A stretch of 64,000 nt of DNA from Lutraria lutraria (taxonomy: Eukaryota; Mollusca; Bivalvia; Venerida; Mactridae). Position numbers and translations under genes: made by a program. The notes under the pieces were generated by a model that saw only the letters and a list, made by a program, of their open reading frames with translations, ran no database searches and was not told where the DNA came from. Shown piece after piece: positions 25,140 through 35,474 of this stretch; position 1 is the first letter of the stretch, and each line of letters starts with the position of its first letter. The stretch is from contig OZ026848.1 of assembly GCA_964023205.1 (NCBI GenBank), positions 27,081,912 through 27,145,911 of the forward strand, read 5' to 3'.

Positions 25140-27270
25140 GAACTAACAATGATGAATAAATAAAAATTCCTGAAATGCGCTTTAAATCAGGTAATACGGC
25201 TAGTAAAAGTTGACATTTTAATGTGAAGTGAACACTTACTGTTTGTCTATTCGATTTGAAGTCGATCGGACATGGACAGTCAGACGTGATGATGAGTTGG
25301 ATGGATGACTGGACGGACGGACGAAACTTATTTTATATTTGCCTGTTGCTTACCATATTTATAATCGGCTATTTGAATATTGTATATAAAAGCTTATAAA
25401 TAATTATGTTTTTTAATTCGTTTGATTACAAGTTGACTCGTACGACATCAAAGGGAGAGTAAACGAATTACACTGCTTTGAAAGTCGTTTGATGTCTTTA
25501 TTAACTGAATATAACTTGTTTTCATCTCTGCTAAAATGACCAACATGGCGGCTACTTTGGGTCAAAGTGTGACTCTTTACGTTGTGTTCATTGTCACAAA
25601 TGAAAGGGTAACATGATATAGGGCTCCACCCATTACCCACTAGTCTCTAATTAAGTATCCCTTTATTAATGACCACAAATAAGAGATTTTACTATTGTTA
25701 GGGGGCCGGGCAATCTCGATACCATCTCATCACTTAGATAAATACCGCAATAATATATTCATAGCCTTTTAAACATTTGTTTATATATGATGTTCTAGAA
25801 ATCGTTTGAAAAATAATAGTGACTTAGCGCCCTTCAGATGTCTCACTATTGAATACGTTTTATTGTCTTAAAATTGAGAAGTATGATTGCATCGTAATGA
25901 CCAGTGGAGATTTTTGCTTTCGTGCATGTGTACAGTGCTGTTGAAATGCGTATGATTGGTACTAGTAATTAACTGGCTGATTAATTAGTTGATTTATTTA
26001 TTTAATCGATTGTTTTAAAGCTCTATTAAAATGTTCGACAAAGAGGAACTTGTGGTTGATTCAGATGGACGTGTCCACCGGACATTTATGATCAGCGATT
26101 GATGAGCGCTTACTTGATCGCACTTTCGTCGGTCGGGGGCACATTTCGGTCGATTGGACGCACTTTTACCTGAAACCGGCCGTTCCTACTAGGTTTGGTC
26201 GATCGGTCGCTCGATGTTTTGTCGGTCGATCCCTTATCATCTCGACTGATAGAAGTAGAAGTTTTATTGGCATTTTAGAATTGTATGTGCACAGTTATGT
26301 AATACAGCTTCAGTTAATCACGTAACAATGACAATAGTCACAGACACAGCGTATGATTTCGTTTTAGTTTTGTGTTAATGCAATCCTAACTGTAAGAGTT
26401 ATGTTAAAACCAAATAAAATTGATTATGGTCCTTTAAGACAGTAATACAATTATTCACTTTTAATACTAAACAGTTAACTAGTGTCAGATAATTTTGACT
26501 GCGTAATATACGCCTTCAGATGTACGCGCGACATATGGACTGTATGCAAATTAAATTACGGCGAAAATTAATCACTATTCTCTTTGATGTTATGACGTTA
26601 AATTCTCTTTTATACGGTGCGATCTTAACAAACACAATCTGACAAAGATGTCATACTTAGTACTGTTGTGAACTGATTTATTCATTTGTACCGCGATCGC
26701 CTTTTAAATCCCTGGCGACTAATCCGTGCTTCAAAGATGGGAAATTAAAATATAAAATATGGTCATGTTTCATACAATACTGCCGTATTTGATGAAAAAA
26801 GACAATAGTTGATGCTAAATGAACAAATAGATTATCAAAGGTACTGGGTTGTTAAAATCAACTTGCAACACTCAAAAATCAAGATGTTTTTCTACTTTGA
26901 ACCATTTGAAGTAGTGGCGACCGTTTGTGTGTAAATACGTAAATGGAGACACTGTGTATACGTGTAATTTTGCGATTTACTACGTCAAAGATCACGTTAG
27001 CTTTGATCGGCCTGTCGGATATTTGTGTCTTAACTTAAAAAGAACAGAAATTTAACCATCGCTAAAACAATAAAAATCGATACATTTATATTGTTGTTGT
27101 TAAGAAATTTAGTAGTACACTGATATTTACTGTGAACTTATAAATCACTTTTATTATTACAAAATCGTTCACAAAACTGCACTGTCACGACTAAATTCAA
27201 TCACATACGAGTGATTCATTCGGCACACATCGGCCAACTCCTTATATTAGAATGAAGTTCTTGAAAGTGT
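25140..27270. other. Intergenic, no gene seen
   Basis: Contains GGTCGATCGGTCGCTCGATG-type degenerate tetranucleotide sequence at about 26090-26235, echoing the start of the window, and a possible retroelement tail at 26250-26285. No coding sequence is supported. Confidence 0.45.
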
Positions 27271-27271
27271 T

Positions 27272-27825
27272 AACAAGAAAAACTATACCAAAACGTTATA
27301 TATAGGTAGACGAATTACTAGAAGCATATTGGTTTATGTTTTTTGTATGAAGTTGCTTTTTTCATAAAGGATATTGACTGTATATTTTATTCAATCCTCC
27401 ATTATGGAGAGTATAACGAATTCACACGTTATGAATACTACACATTGACAATCATGAGTATTTGACAAATGAATAAATTCATGTATATAGTTCACAAGCA
27501 CATGGTTATATCATTCCTTACACCAATCAAATATAATCAACCCTAAATATTATAAAATTCACCATAATCTGCTATGATACAACCACACTGAACTTCAAAT
27601 AGCATTTCAGATATTATGCCACACAACAACTTATCTAGGTCAACGTCACAGAGCAATGCCTGCATGATTTACTTACCTATCAATTATTAAAGATTCAGTC
27701 ATCACCATTAGCCAGACAAATGACCTGGATTGCCCAAACTAGTAATAGACACTATACTATATATCCAAACTTGTACCCATGACTAAAATTCGTCTAGAAA
27801 AAGTTGTAGCCGGAAACAACACAAC
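27272..27825. repeat. Mid-size repeat R1, copy A
   Basis: About 550 bp, starting AACAAGAAAAACTATACCAA and including TTGGTTTATGTTTTTTGTAT, CATTATGGAGAGTATAA, CAAATGAATAAATTCATGTA and AAACTAGTAATAGACACTA, shared in order with copy B at 33525-34080. Immediately to its right lie the 51-bp tandem units. Confidence 0.88.
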
Positions 27826-27849
27826 CAAAATTTGTAACCCTACACTTAT

Positions 27850-28002
27850 GTACGAGGCGTATTTCTCAGGTACGGAAATGCCCGAGTAGTTACGATTGAT
27901 GTACGAGGCGTATTTCTCAGGTACGGAATTGCCCGAGTAGTTACGATTGGTGTACGATGCGTATTTCTCAGGTACGGAATTGCCCGAGTAGTTACGATTG
28001 GT
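27850..28002. repeat. 51-bp tandem repeat, 3 units, sharing a motif with a foldback MITE
   Basis: Three adjacent 51-bp units begin GTACGAGGCG at 27850, 27901 and 27952, with a fourth partial start at 28003. Each contains TATTTCTCAGGTACGGAA and GCCCGAGTAGTTACGATT. Because 51 is divisible by 3, the minus strand reads as a 17-residue protein repeat; this is not evidence of coding. The same motif, inverted, forms the arms of the foldback at 13825-13985 and a lone copy at 43145-43175. Confidence 0.95.
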
Positions 28003-28384
28003 GTACGAGGCGTTTTTCTTTGTGACGATTGCAAAGCCGACAACGACTAGATCACGTTTTAACTCTGTGACACGGAATAGAAGTACGGAATTTGCCGAAT
28101 TTTTACGAAGGACGGGGGGGGGGGTACTATTTTTGCCAAAGTTGTGTTGCATACTACTGACAATATAGAATCAAAAGTAATTCAAAATCAAAACAAAAAA
28201 CACATTTGGCACGCCTTTGCATTGCCGAGTCTGTCTAACTCGGGCTTTACCTGGTAAGCCGTCATTGGAACTGCATGTTGTACTTGGAATTTCCCGAATG
28301 TAGAACTGACAAACATGGCGGCCTCCGTACAAAAACAGTCTGTTAAGTTTGTTTATTAAGGAGTTTTCATCTCTGGTTGATCGT

Positions 28385-28625
28385 AAGTCTTTAAGAACAG
28401 AACAGAACAGAACAGAACAGAATTTTATTTTACGTGTACAAATGCACATAGTAATATAATACAGCAAAAAACAACAACACACACAGAAGAGAGTTCCACC
28501 ATTTTGAACCAACTGCTGTGATTGGCCTACCTACAAACTTTGTCCGTTTCATGTTAATGCATAACATTACATTGCAAGAAGGACACTTCTGTAATAAAAA
28601 CTTAAGACAGTCTTGAACAGAAGCC
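28385..28625 (-). mobile_element. Possible LINE/SINE 3' end with (TTCTG)n tail
   Basis: On the minus strand the sequence ends with AAAATAAAATTCTGTTCTGT, a short-period 3' repeat typical of non-LTR retrotransposons. A similar tail style ((TTCTAC)-like) is seen at about 26250-26285 and a TTATTA tail at 61028-61050. No coding sequence is attached. Confidence 0.4.
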
Positions 28626-28629
28626 ATTT

Positions 28630-30620
28630 AATAACTTATATAGTTGTTAAGTTGTAGTATCTGCAGTAAATCGGTAGCTGCATCACAGATGTAAGTTGCT
28701 AAGTACATCCGAGTTTAGATGGAGGTTCTGAATCGAACGAGGTATGATAGCTGAATATAATGTCAAGTAAAACATGGGCGATCTTGGTAGCAAACTTGAA
28801 CCCCGCCTTTAAGTTTACTATTACCATCTTAAAAGTGCACTGTATCAATACGCTACCGCATCACAATCGCGGCACTTGTTACCCACAAAATATAGATCCT
28901 GTTACAGCGTAATGTCATGTGATACCAACATTTGAAATTCTGCACGTTTGTCCTTAAAATATAAACCAAACGATTGAAATGAATAATGTTTGCACCGGTA
29001 AATAAGATCCTCTTACAAAACAATTCAATAAATCCTAAAACGAATGTGATACTTAGCTTAAGTTGTAAAGACTTTCGCCCATAACATTGAGTACTTATCT
29101 GGAGCTTTAGCGGTAAACAGACTAAAGTTTCAGAATGTAAAATTAGTTTTTCTATTGCGGTTAATATAATACCATTATTTTCTTATTACTAATTAATTAC
29201 TCAAATAAACCTATTATGTGGCAAAGATAATGACATTTAGTCAGAATCCACCCATGTCTTAATCATTTGGGTGCGTCACCAAAACTAAACATCATTAGGA
29301 TATTTCATCTCTAATATTGTACTTATCGGACCTATCTGTTCAATGCTACACAAAAAATCAATATATGAAAAAAGTATTACGCAATTATCATTATTTTCTT
29401 TGATAGTTACCTTGGATACACATTTTAAAACTGCCGTAAGAGTTATTGCTCTTGTTTGAAACATAGAGAAATATCAATTTCTTTTGATATTGCAGCATGA
29501 TGACTTTATTTTTTCTTTATCAAATTAGATTGATACTGAGTTATTGCATCTTAGTACCATGAGTTTAGCATTGAAACGGATGTTCTTTTTCTTTAACCTT
29601 TGTAAAATGGGTAATTAATTAAACAATTTCTGATGTGGTTTGTAGCGAGATTGTTCAGCCAGGGAAAACGTGACCTTCGGTGCTATCTCTCCGCTGAGAT
29701 CATTGTGAGTCGCTTGGTTCAAGAACCCACCACGCTATACAGGGTACCCTCACTTTTTTGTGCCAGGTTAAATAAAAAGAACGGAACAAAAGCCCCTCGC
29801 TGTACAGACACCGTCTTGGCCATCAGTGTAGTTTTTTCAACCAAAACATTAAGTGGCTTACGAAACATGTAAGGGCATTAGATGTTGTTGAAATATTTTG
29901 GTTACATAATTTAGCCAAAGTGTTATCCGTGGTATCAAAATAGTCCTCGTGTTTTATGTGATGCAAAAATTTATTGGTCGTCGCGTGATGCAGACGCTTA
30001 TTAAAATTAAGTGTACTTGAGCTTTTAATAATTCTCCATCATGGAAATTTGATGTCATAACTAATTAAATACACATTTTTATTGATATACAAATATATCG
30101 AATAATTTCATGAATCAAGACGTTTAAACTATTTTGACTGAAAAAATTCAAGGTAACTCGGTGCAGATGGAAATTCGCACGATATTATTCAATATTCACA
30201 CGAAGGTCGAAGATTGATCAACTTTTCTATCTGAAAGAGATCTACCGTCAGATCTTTTTTCTAAACTAAAGGTAAATAAAACAAATAATGCGTATTTTTT
30301 CCGAGTCAGAAACTAATTATAATTACATTCGGTTATTCGGTGCACTGTGCTTGCCTGATAAACGTGTTTTTCATCAATTCAAGAGTCAGCTTCATTAATA
30401 GAGTTAAATAAGGGCAATACTGACCTAAGTGGTTTGAATGTTTTTGTTTTTGGGACAGACTGCAGCTGGACGAGTTATGTGTAGTACGAACATAAATGCA
30501 AAAAAAAGTAGCGTGGGAAGGAACGCGCTGAAGAGAATAACCCGCGGTCTAAAGTCCGTATTTTCTCTGAAACTTTGATTTTCTTAACATTGTTTCAGGG
30601 AACCGGAAGAATAATTTCGG
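28630..30620. other. Intergenic, no gene seen
   Basis: No feature is recognised. A 79-codon plus-strand frame at 29633-29872 has no motif, and flanking splice signals do not support it. Confidence 0.45.
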
Positions 30621-30629
30621 TTGTAATCG

Positions 30630-30720
30630 TAATTAAAAGCGGCTCACGGCCCCACCCGTTGTCAGACAAAATCTTAAATTACCCTCCCCAAATCTGAAAT
30701 TGCTTTTTACGGGCCAGGTA
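30630..30720. repeat. Dispersed repeat R4, inverted copy
   Basis: CACCCGTTGTCAGACAAAAT, CTTAAATTACCCTCCCC and AAATCTGAAATTGCTTTTTA correspond, inverted, to 15690-15775. Confidence 0.65.
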
Positions 30721-31037
30721 AAAGTATACAACTGAGTCGAACTATACAGAACATTAATTATACAATATCAAAATAATATTAAAATGATAATAATAAATAA
30801 ATAAAATAAAATGCAGAACGAACAATGACCTCTAGATTTCACGAGTGTTCAAATTTACGGAGTTCCAGCTAACGAGAGTCCAATATGTATTTGATACGAG
30901 CAGAGAAAGTAAACAATATCAGCCTAGGTTTTACACTGTCGGGATAAACCAAGTTATACTGGCGTTATTTGCGCATCTTTTGGTTATGCATCTTTTGGTG
31001 ACAATTGGTTCACTTAGGCTCGTCATGTTAATGACGG

Positions 31038-31290
31038 GATGAATCGATGGTCTATATCATGCTGGACTACCAATAAAAAGGTCGTACGTGGTTTCGAATC
31101 CCGGCTCCGTCTTGCCATATGACACGGACGCTTTTCTCGTTGTCCTCATCCCAGTATATAATTATATAGTGATTAGAAAAAGATAGGAAATAGGTGAGGA
31201 GTGTATCGATGCTTTACACTGGACACGATAAAGAACCAGGAAATACTATTCGAAAGAGTAGGGATACTGTATACATGCCCAATTATCCTA
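31038..31290 (+). mobile_element. SINE family 2, 3'-truncated copy
   Basis: Plus-strand copy: a tRNA-like head with GTGGTTTCGAATCCCGGCTC (box B), then GATGCTTTACACTGGACACG, ATAAAGAACCAGGAAATACT, ATTCGAAAGAGTAGGGATAC. The homology fades near 31290, before the family's CAACAGATAAA end. Confidence 0.8.
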
Positions 31291-31524
31291 CAGAACGTTA
31301 AGACCTGAAAATTCACCAAAAACTCTTTATGTTGGTGCGGCGTTTTAATCCCAGAGAAAAAACTCTTTACATAGACCACTATTTTTGGACGAGTTATACG
31401 CATTAGATTTATTTTTTTATTTCAATGTGATAATTATACCATTTCCATACTCAGACCTTTTTTTCATATAGGTTCAGCAGTTTGTCTTAATACATTATGT
31501 ATATAGCTTTTACTCTATTGTATT

Positions 31525-32310
31525 TACAGTTAAAACCCGATTATCCGAACTCCGATATCCGAAAACCTGGTGTTATCCGAAATGAATTTTCGGTCCCAAT
31601 TTTCTCCCTATATATTTCAATACAAAATAGCCCCGATTATTTAACTTAAAGAGTTATAATGGACATTTAAACGCCCGTAAAGTAGTCCCTACGTCGTCAA
31701 TGTATTTCTTACGGCTTACTGTTATTTAATATATAAAGCTTGTCGTGTAATTTATTTTTTATTCAAAAGCACACTCACTTTATTAACAGACATACAAATA
31801 CGTGATCAAAGGTATACGTAAGCGCCTGTCCTGTAATTTATACCTTGTTTCAAAACTCTGACGTCGCCATGTTTATTATTATAATTTTATTTTTGTTTTT
31901 GACTCCCCGGAGTTATTTGAAATAATCACACGAATTTTTATCCAGCTTTGATTTATAAATTTGATAATTTACTTTTGTCTGAAAAAATGTTTATTACTAG
32001 TAGAAATGAAAAACAAATTATCAAACAGACTTTTAATAAAAGTCCACTTTTCGTTTTCCCACCACGGGGTGACTTTTGGTTAGTTTTATATCATGTTTCG
32101 TTTTAATATTTAATTCATATTTCGGTATAAAAAATGTTCAAACATAATTGAAATATGATATTTTGTTTACTTTTCTTGATTGTTATAAATGACTATTTAA
32201 CACGAATGGCGCGTCTCTCAACAAAAGAGAAACAAAATTAAAATTGACTTATAGTTCAAAATGTGCGTAAGTATACTATTATTCGGATAGTGCATTGTTC
32301 GGATGCTCCA
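31525..32310. mobile_element. Possible pogo/Tigger-like element, decayed
   Basis: The left end reads TTACAGTTAAAACCCGATTA then repeated TATCCGAA words, the style of pogo/Tigger termini. A region with ATTATTCGGATAGTGCATTG and TTCGGATGCTCCATT at 32280-32312 could be the inverted right end. The interior has no open transposase frame. The right boundary is tentative. Confidence 0.45.
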
Positions 32311-32806
32311 TTATTGGTAAAAAGTCATTCACAAATTTTGTGGGAAGGACTTCTTTGCATAAAATGATTGTATAGTGTAGTATATCAGGGAGTTAAGCAA
32401 ATTCTTTGCATAAATGTTTCATATTTGGAAACATGACTTCTCCGATTTATGAATGAATTAATTATTCAGCTTGTTGTCATACGAAACTCCCTAACAAAAA
32501 AATCTCTTTGTAGAATTTTCTTAATCTCCAAATCCCATTGAAACGAAAGGTTCATTCAGTAAATGATGCAATGTAAAAAATCTCCTACAGAGAAAAAGCC
32601 GTTTTAATTAATTATATTAGGGATGAAATAGTGTGACTTTAATATATGTGCGCATTTTAAATTATTGTTAATAATTCTGTTATATGCAAAATTAATTCAT
32701 TGTTTACTTTTTTCGTTTAGATTCATGTGAACTGATTGACATGTTGTCATGATTAAGCAGTTTCTTGTCCATTTGTAAAAAAAGTTATTTATTTATTCTC
32801 ACTTAA

Positions 32807-33014
32807 TACTGATTTTCATTTATTTTCGTTCGGTTTAATTTTCGTGGGTTCTACTAAAATGGCTATTTCGTGGGGACATAAATTCGTGGATTTTGATCTT
32901 TAAAAAAATGCCTTATCTCTGCATTTAAATTCGGGGGGATTTGATTTCGTGGATGAGTCGACCCACGAATTCCACTAAATTAAATCCCCAACGAAAATTA
33001 ATGACTCCACAGTA
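32807..33014. mobile_element. MITE with TACTG ... CAGTA ends
   Basis: The left end TACTGATTTTCATTTATTTT and the right end (ATTAATGACTCCACAGTA) form inverted repeats once an indel is allowed. Internal TTCGTGGG/CCCACGAA words are also inverted around the centre. About 208 bp with a TA at each edge. Confidence 0.7.
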
Positions 33015-33524
33015 TATTATATAGATTATCGCTGTGGAAAGCGGTGTTCATTTTGTGTCTAAGTTTGTATCCGCTATAACGAGTTACCATGTTGAACATG
33101 AATAGCAGGTCGATAAAAAAACAAAATGCCATAGTTCGATCCACTTTTTGCCAGACCAAACCAAACCTGAGATTAGTTAAAAAGCATTCACTGAAACCTG
33201 GCCAAAGCCAGACATATGTATATCCGAACTACCTCCTGTAGATAACCAGTTTCGTGTTTTGAACGATGATGGAACCATGTAGTGCTATCTATAGAGCGTT
33301 TGGTGATTGATGTATAATGGTCCCGTATGCAACAAGCAGTATTAAAATGGCGGTGTAATGTTTGCAGTTTCTAATGACCTAGAATTTAATCCCTGTGATA
33401 ATATCTTCGGAGCAAAATGAAGCATTCCAGGGATCAAAGTATCTGTCTGTCACTGCGGCAGTAAATAAACCCTGTGAACATACCAAAGATAGTCTAATAT
33501 CCTTGTGGTAAATTTTGAGTAATT

Positions 33525-34080
33525 TTAACAAGAAAAACTATAACGAAACGTTATAGGTAGACGCATTACAAGAAGCATATTGGTTTATGTTTTTTGTATG
33601 AAGTTGCTTTTTCATAAAGGGTATTGACGGTATATATATTTTATTCATTCGTACATTATGGAGAGTATAAGTAACATATATTTACATGTTATGAGTAATA
33701 CACATATATTGACAATCATGAGTATTTGACAAATGAATAAATTCATGTATATAGTTCGCAAGCACATGGTAATATCATACCCTACATCAATCAAATAGAA
33801 TCAACCCTAAATGTTAACGAATTCACCATAAATCTGAGCACTATCATACAACCACATTGAACTTCAATTAAATAGCCACACAACAACTTATCTAGAAAAT
33901 TAATGCCTTCATGATTTACTTACCTGTCAACTATTAATAGATTCAGTCATCACGATTAGCCAACCAAATGGCCAGGATTAGCCAAACTAGTAATAGACAC
34001 TACACTATGTACTCGCAAACAGCTATAATAAACTGATACATTTGTACTCATAAAAAGTATAACTCGTCTAGAAAACTATA
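33525..34080. repeat. Mid-size repeat R1, copy B
   Basis: Same block order as copy A over its whole length, ending ACTCGTCTAGAAAA. Copy C begins directly at its end, so B and C are a head-to-tail pair. Confidence 0.88.
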
Positions 34081-34225
34081 ACGAAACGTACGTTATAGGT
34101 AGACGAATTACAAGAAGCATTGGTTTATGTTTTTTGTATGAAGTTGCTTTTCCATAAACGATATTGACTGTATATTTTATTCATTGCTACATTATGGAGA
34201 GTATAAGTAACATATTTACATGTTA
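34075..34225. repeat. Mid-size repeat R1, copy C (partial)
   Basis: The first ~150 bp of the R1 repeat (ACTATAACGAAACG to GTAACATATTTACATGTTAT) restart right after copy B and stop where the pogo-like MITE at 34230 begins. Confidence 0.88.
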
Positions 34226-34229
34226 TGTG

Positions 34230-34402
34230 TACAGTGTAATTTCTCTAGAGCGGCCCTCACTTTTAAGCATCAACCTCCTTTAACATCATCATGCTTTTTC
34301 CCGCAGCACGATTTAACTATTAATTCAACCTCTCTAGAACAATAACCTACCAACAACGACGTATTTTCAAAAGGGTGTTGCTTTGGAAAGGCTGCACTGT
34401 AT
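34230..34402. mobile_element. Pogo-like MITE, family P1
   Basis: Ends TACAGTGTAATTTCTCTAGA and GGAAAGGCTGCACTGTA are a decayed version of the 40.6-kb element's ends. The interior CGGCCCTCAC...CAACCTCC...GGGTGTTGCTTTGG matches too. It abuts repeat copy C (34075-34225). Confidence 0.78.
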
Positions 34403-34810
34403 CGTGAAATCGTTAAACTGGTTCCCGCAGTGCACCAAAGGGGAACCAGTTTAGTGAAATCGTTTGGGGCGTTCAACGATCAAGTAAGGGGAATAACTAC
34501 GTTGAGTAAAATGACATTACTGTTGTAGTTGCTTCCCTTAGATTATATGGCATAATAATTATTGTTGAGTCTAACCGCAAGAAGTTGTTAAGTCTAGCCT
34601 ATTCCTGAAGGTATGTCAAGTTTCTGTTAGAATAATTGAAATATTTCTTTCTCTTGTTTAGTAATATCATTTTTAATGCCGATATTTGTTTAAACATAAA
34701 CAGAAAGAGATGTCCTGTTGCAAATAAATTATGGCGCTGTTGCGTAATATGCTAAAATATATTTATCGTATGTTTTCGCGAGTTAGTCAGAGCAGGGACT
34801 GAAGAAGGGA
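34400..34810 (+). promoter_or_regulatory. Probable promoter / 5' exon region of the C2orf76 homologue
   Basis: This is the last stretch with ordinary CpG frequency before the CpG-poor gene body begins at about 34.8 kb. A donor-like site (CTGAAG|GTATGT near 34608) could end a non-coding first exon that joins the acceptor at 35437. The region also contains a 39-bp palindrome at 34415-34453. There is no transcript evidence; the assignment is by composition and splice signals only. Confidence 0.3.
34404..34464. repeat. 39-bp palindrome flanked by 11-bp direct repeats
   Basis: TAAACTGGTTCCC (34413-34425) and GGGAACCAGTTTA (34441-34453) form a 13-bp stem with a 15-nt loop. The same 11 bp, GTGAAATCGTT, occur at 34404-34414 and 34454-34464. 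It has the structure of a very small foldback insertion. Confidence 0.7.
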
Positions 34811-35096
34811 CAGTGTCTCTGACCAGAGTAACTTCTGTTGTTGTCATAGTTTAGATACTTAGAATGGGTTAATTGTCATTCGAACATGGCTGTGGTGAAA
34901 GGTTCTTATGTTATGCTTTCATGAAATTCCTCATTTTTTGGTGTTTTCTGGCTACCAGCTAGCAAAGTATCCATTCTATTCAATTTTAATTTTTTTAGGA
35001 CAAGAGAGTCATCATATGTTTAGACATATTCATTTTAACTGAAGTGTAAATCTGACTATTATGGGGATACAATAATTGCTTTTAATCAGGGTTTTC

Positions 35097-35190
35097 AATA
35101 ACAGCAGGCTGCAGGCCAATTTAGTCGCTTGGAAATGTGTTTGGGCCGGTTAGGAATCTCAAAAGTTTATAAAATATTTATAGAAAATGC
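35097..35190. mobile_element. Partial copy of the CAGGGTTCTCAATAA element
   Basis: Begins CAGGGTTTTCAATAACAGCA and continues GGCTGCAGGCCAATTTAG...GGAATCTCAAAAGTTTATAA, the inverse of 62840-62945. It looks like a shorter relative that lacks the ATTGGGAA-rich half. Lies upstream of the C2orf76 coding start. Confidence 0.75.
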
Positions 35191-35474
35191 CAGAAACACA
35201 GATTTTTAGTCTGTATCACACTCACATGTATTTACCACTACAATGTAGCACCTTAAAAAATTGTTTAAAATTGTTCTTGTGAATTTTGCATTTATAAATA
35301 TTTTCATAGACATTGAAATATTGTTAGTCTTGTCACAAGCTCTCATGTATAAGTACCAGTTTATTTTACCATTGTGTACAACCATATTAGCTGGCTTCTT
35401 TAGCGATGATGAAATAAGACTATCTCCTTGATTTTCAGTATAAATATTATGTGGTGAATTTTGCTGCCATCAGA

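Noticed and set aside
27757..28152. 131-codon minus-strand frame with a 17-residue repeat
   Set aside because: The repeat is the 51-bp tandem unit related to a MITE; 51 is divisible by 3, so the frame stays open by chance.
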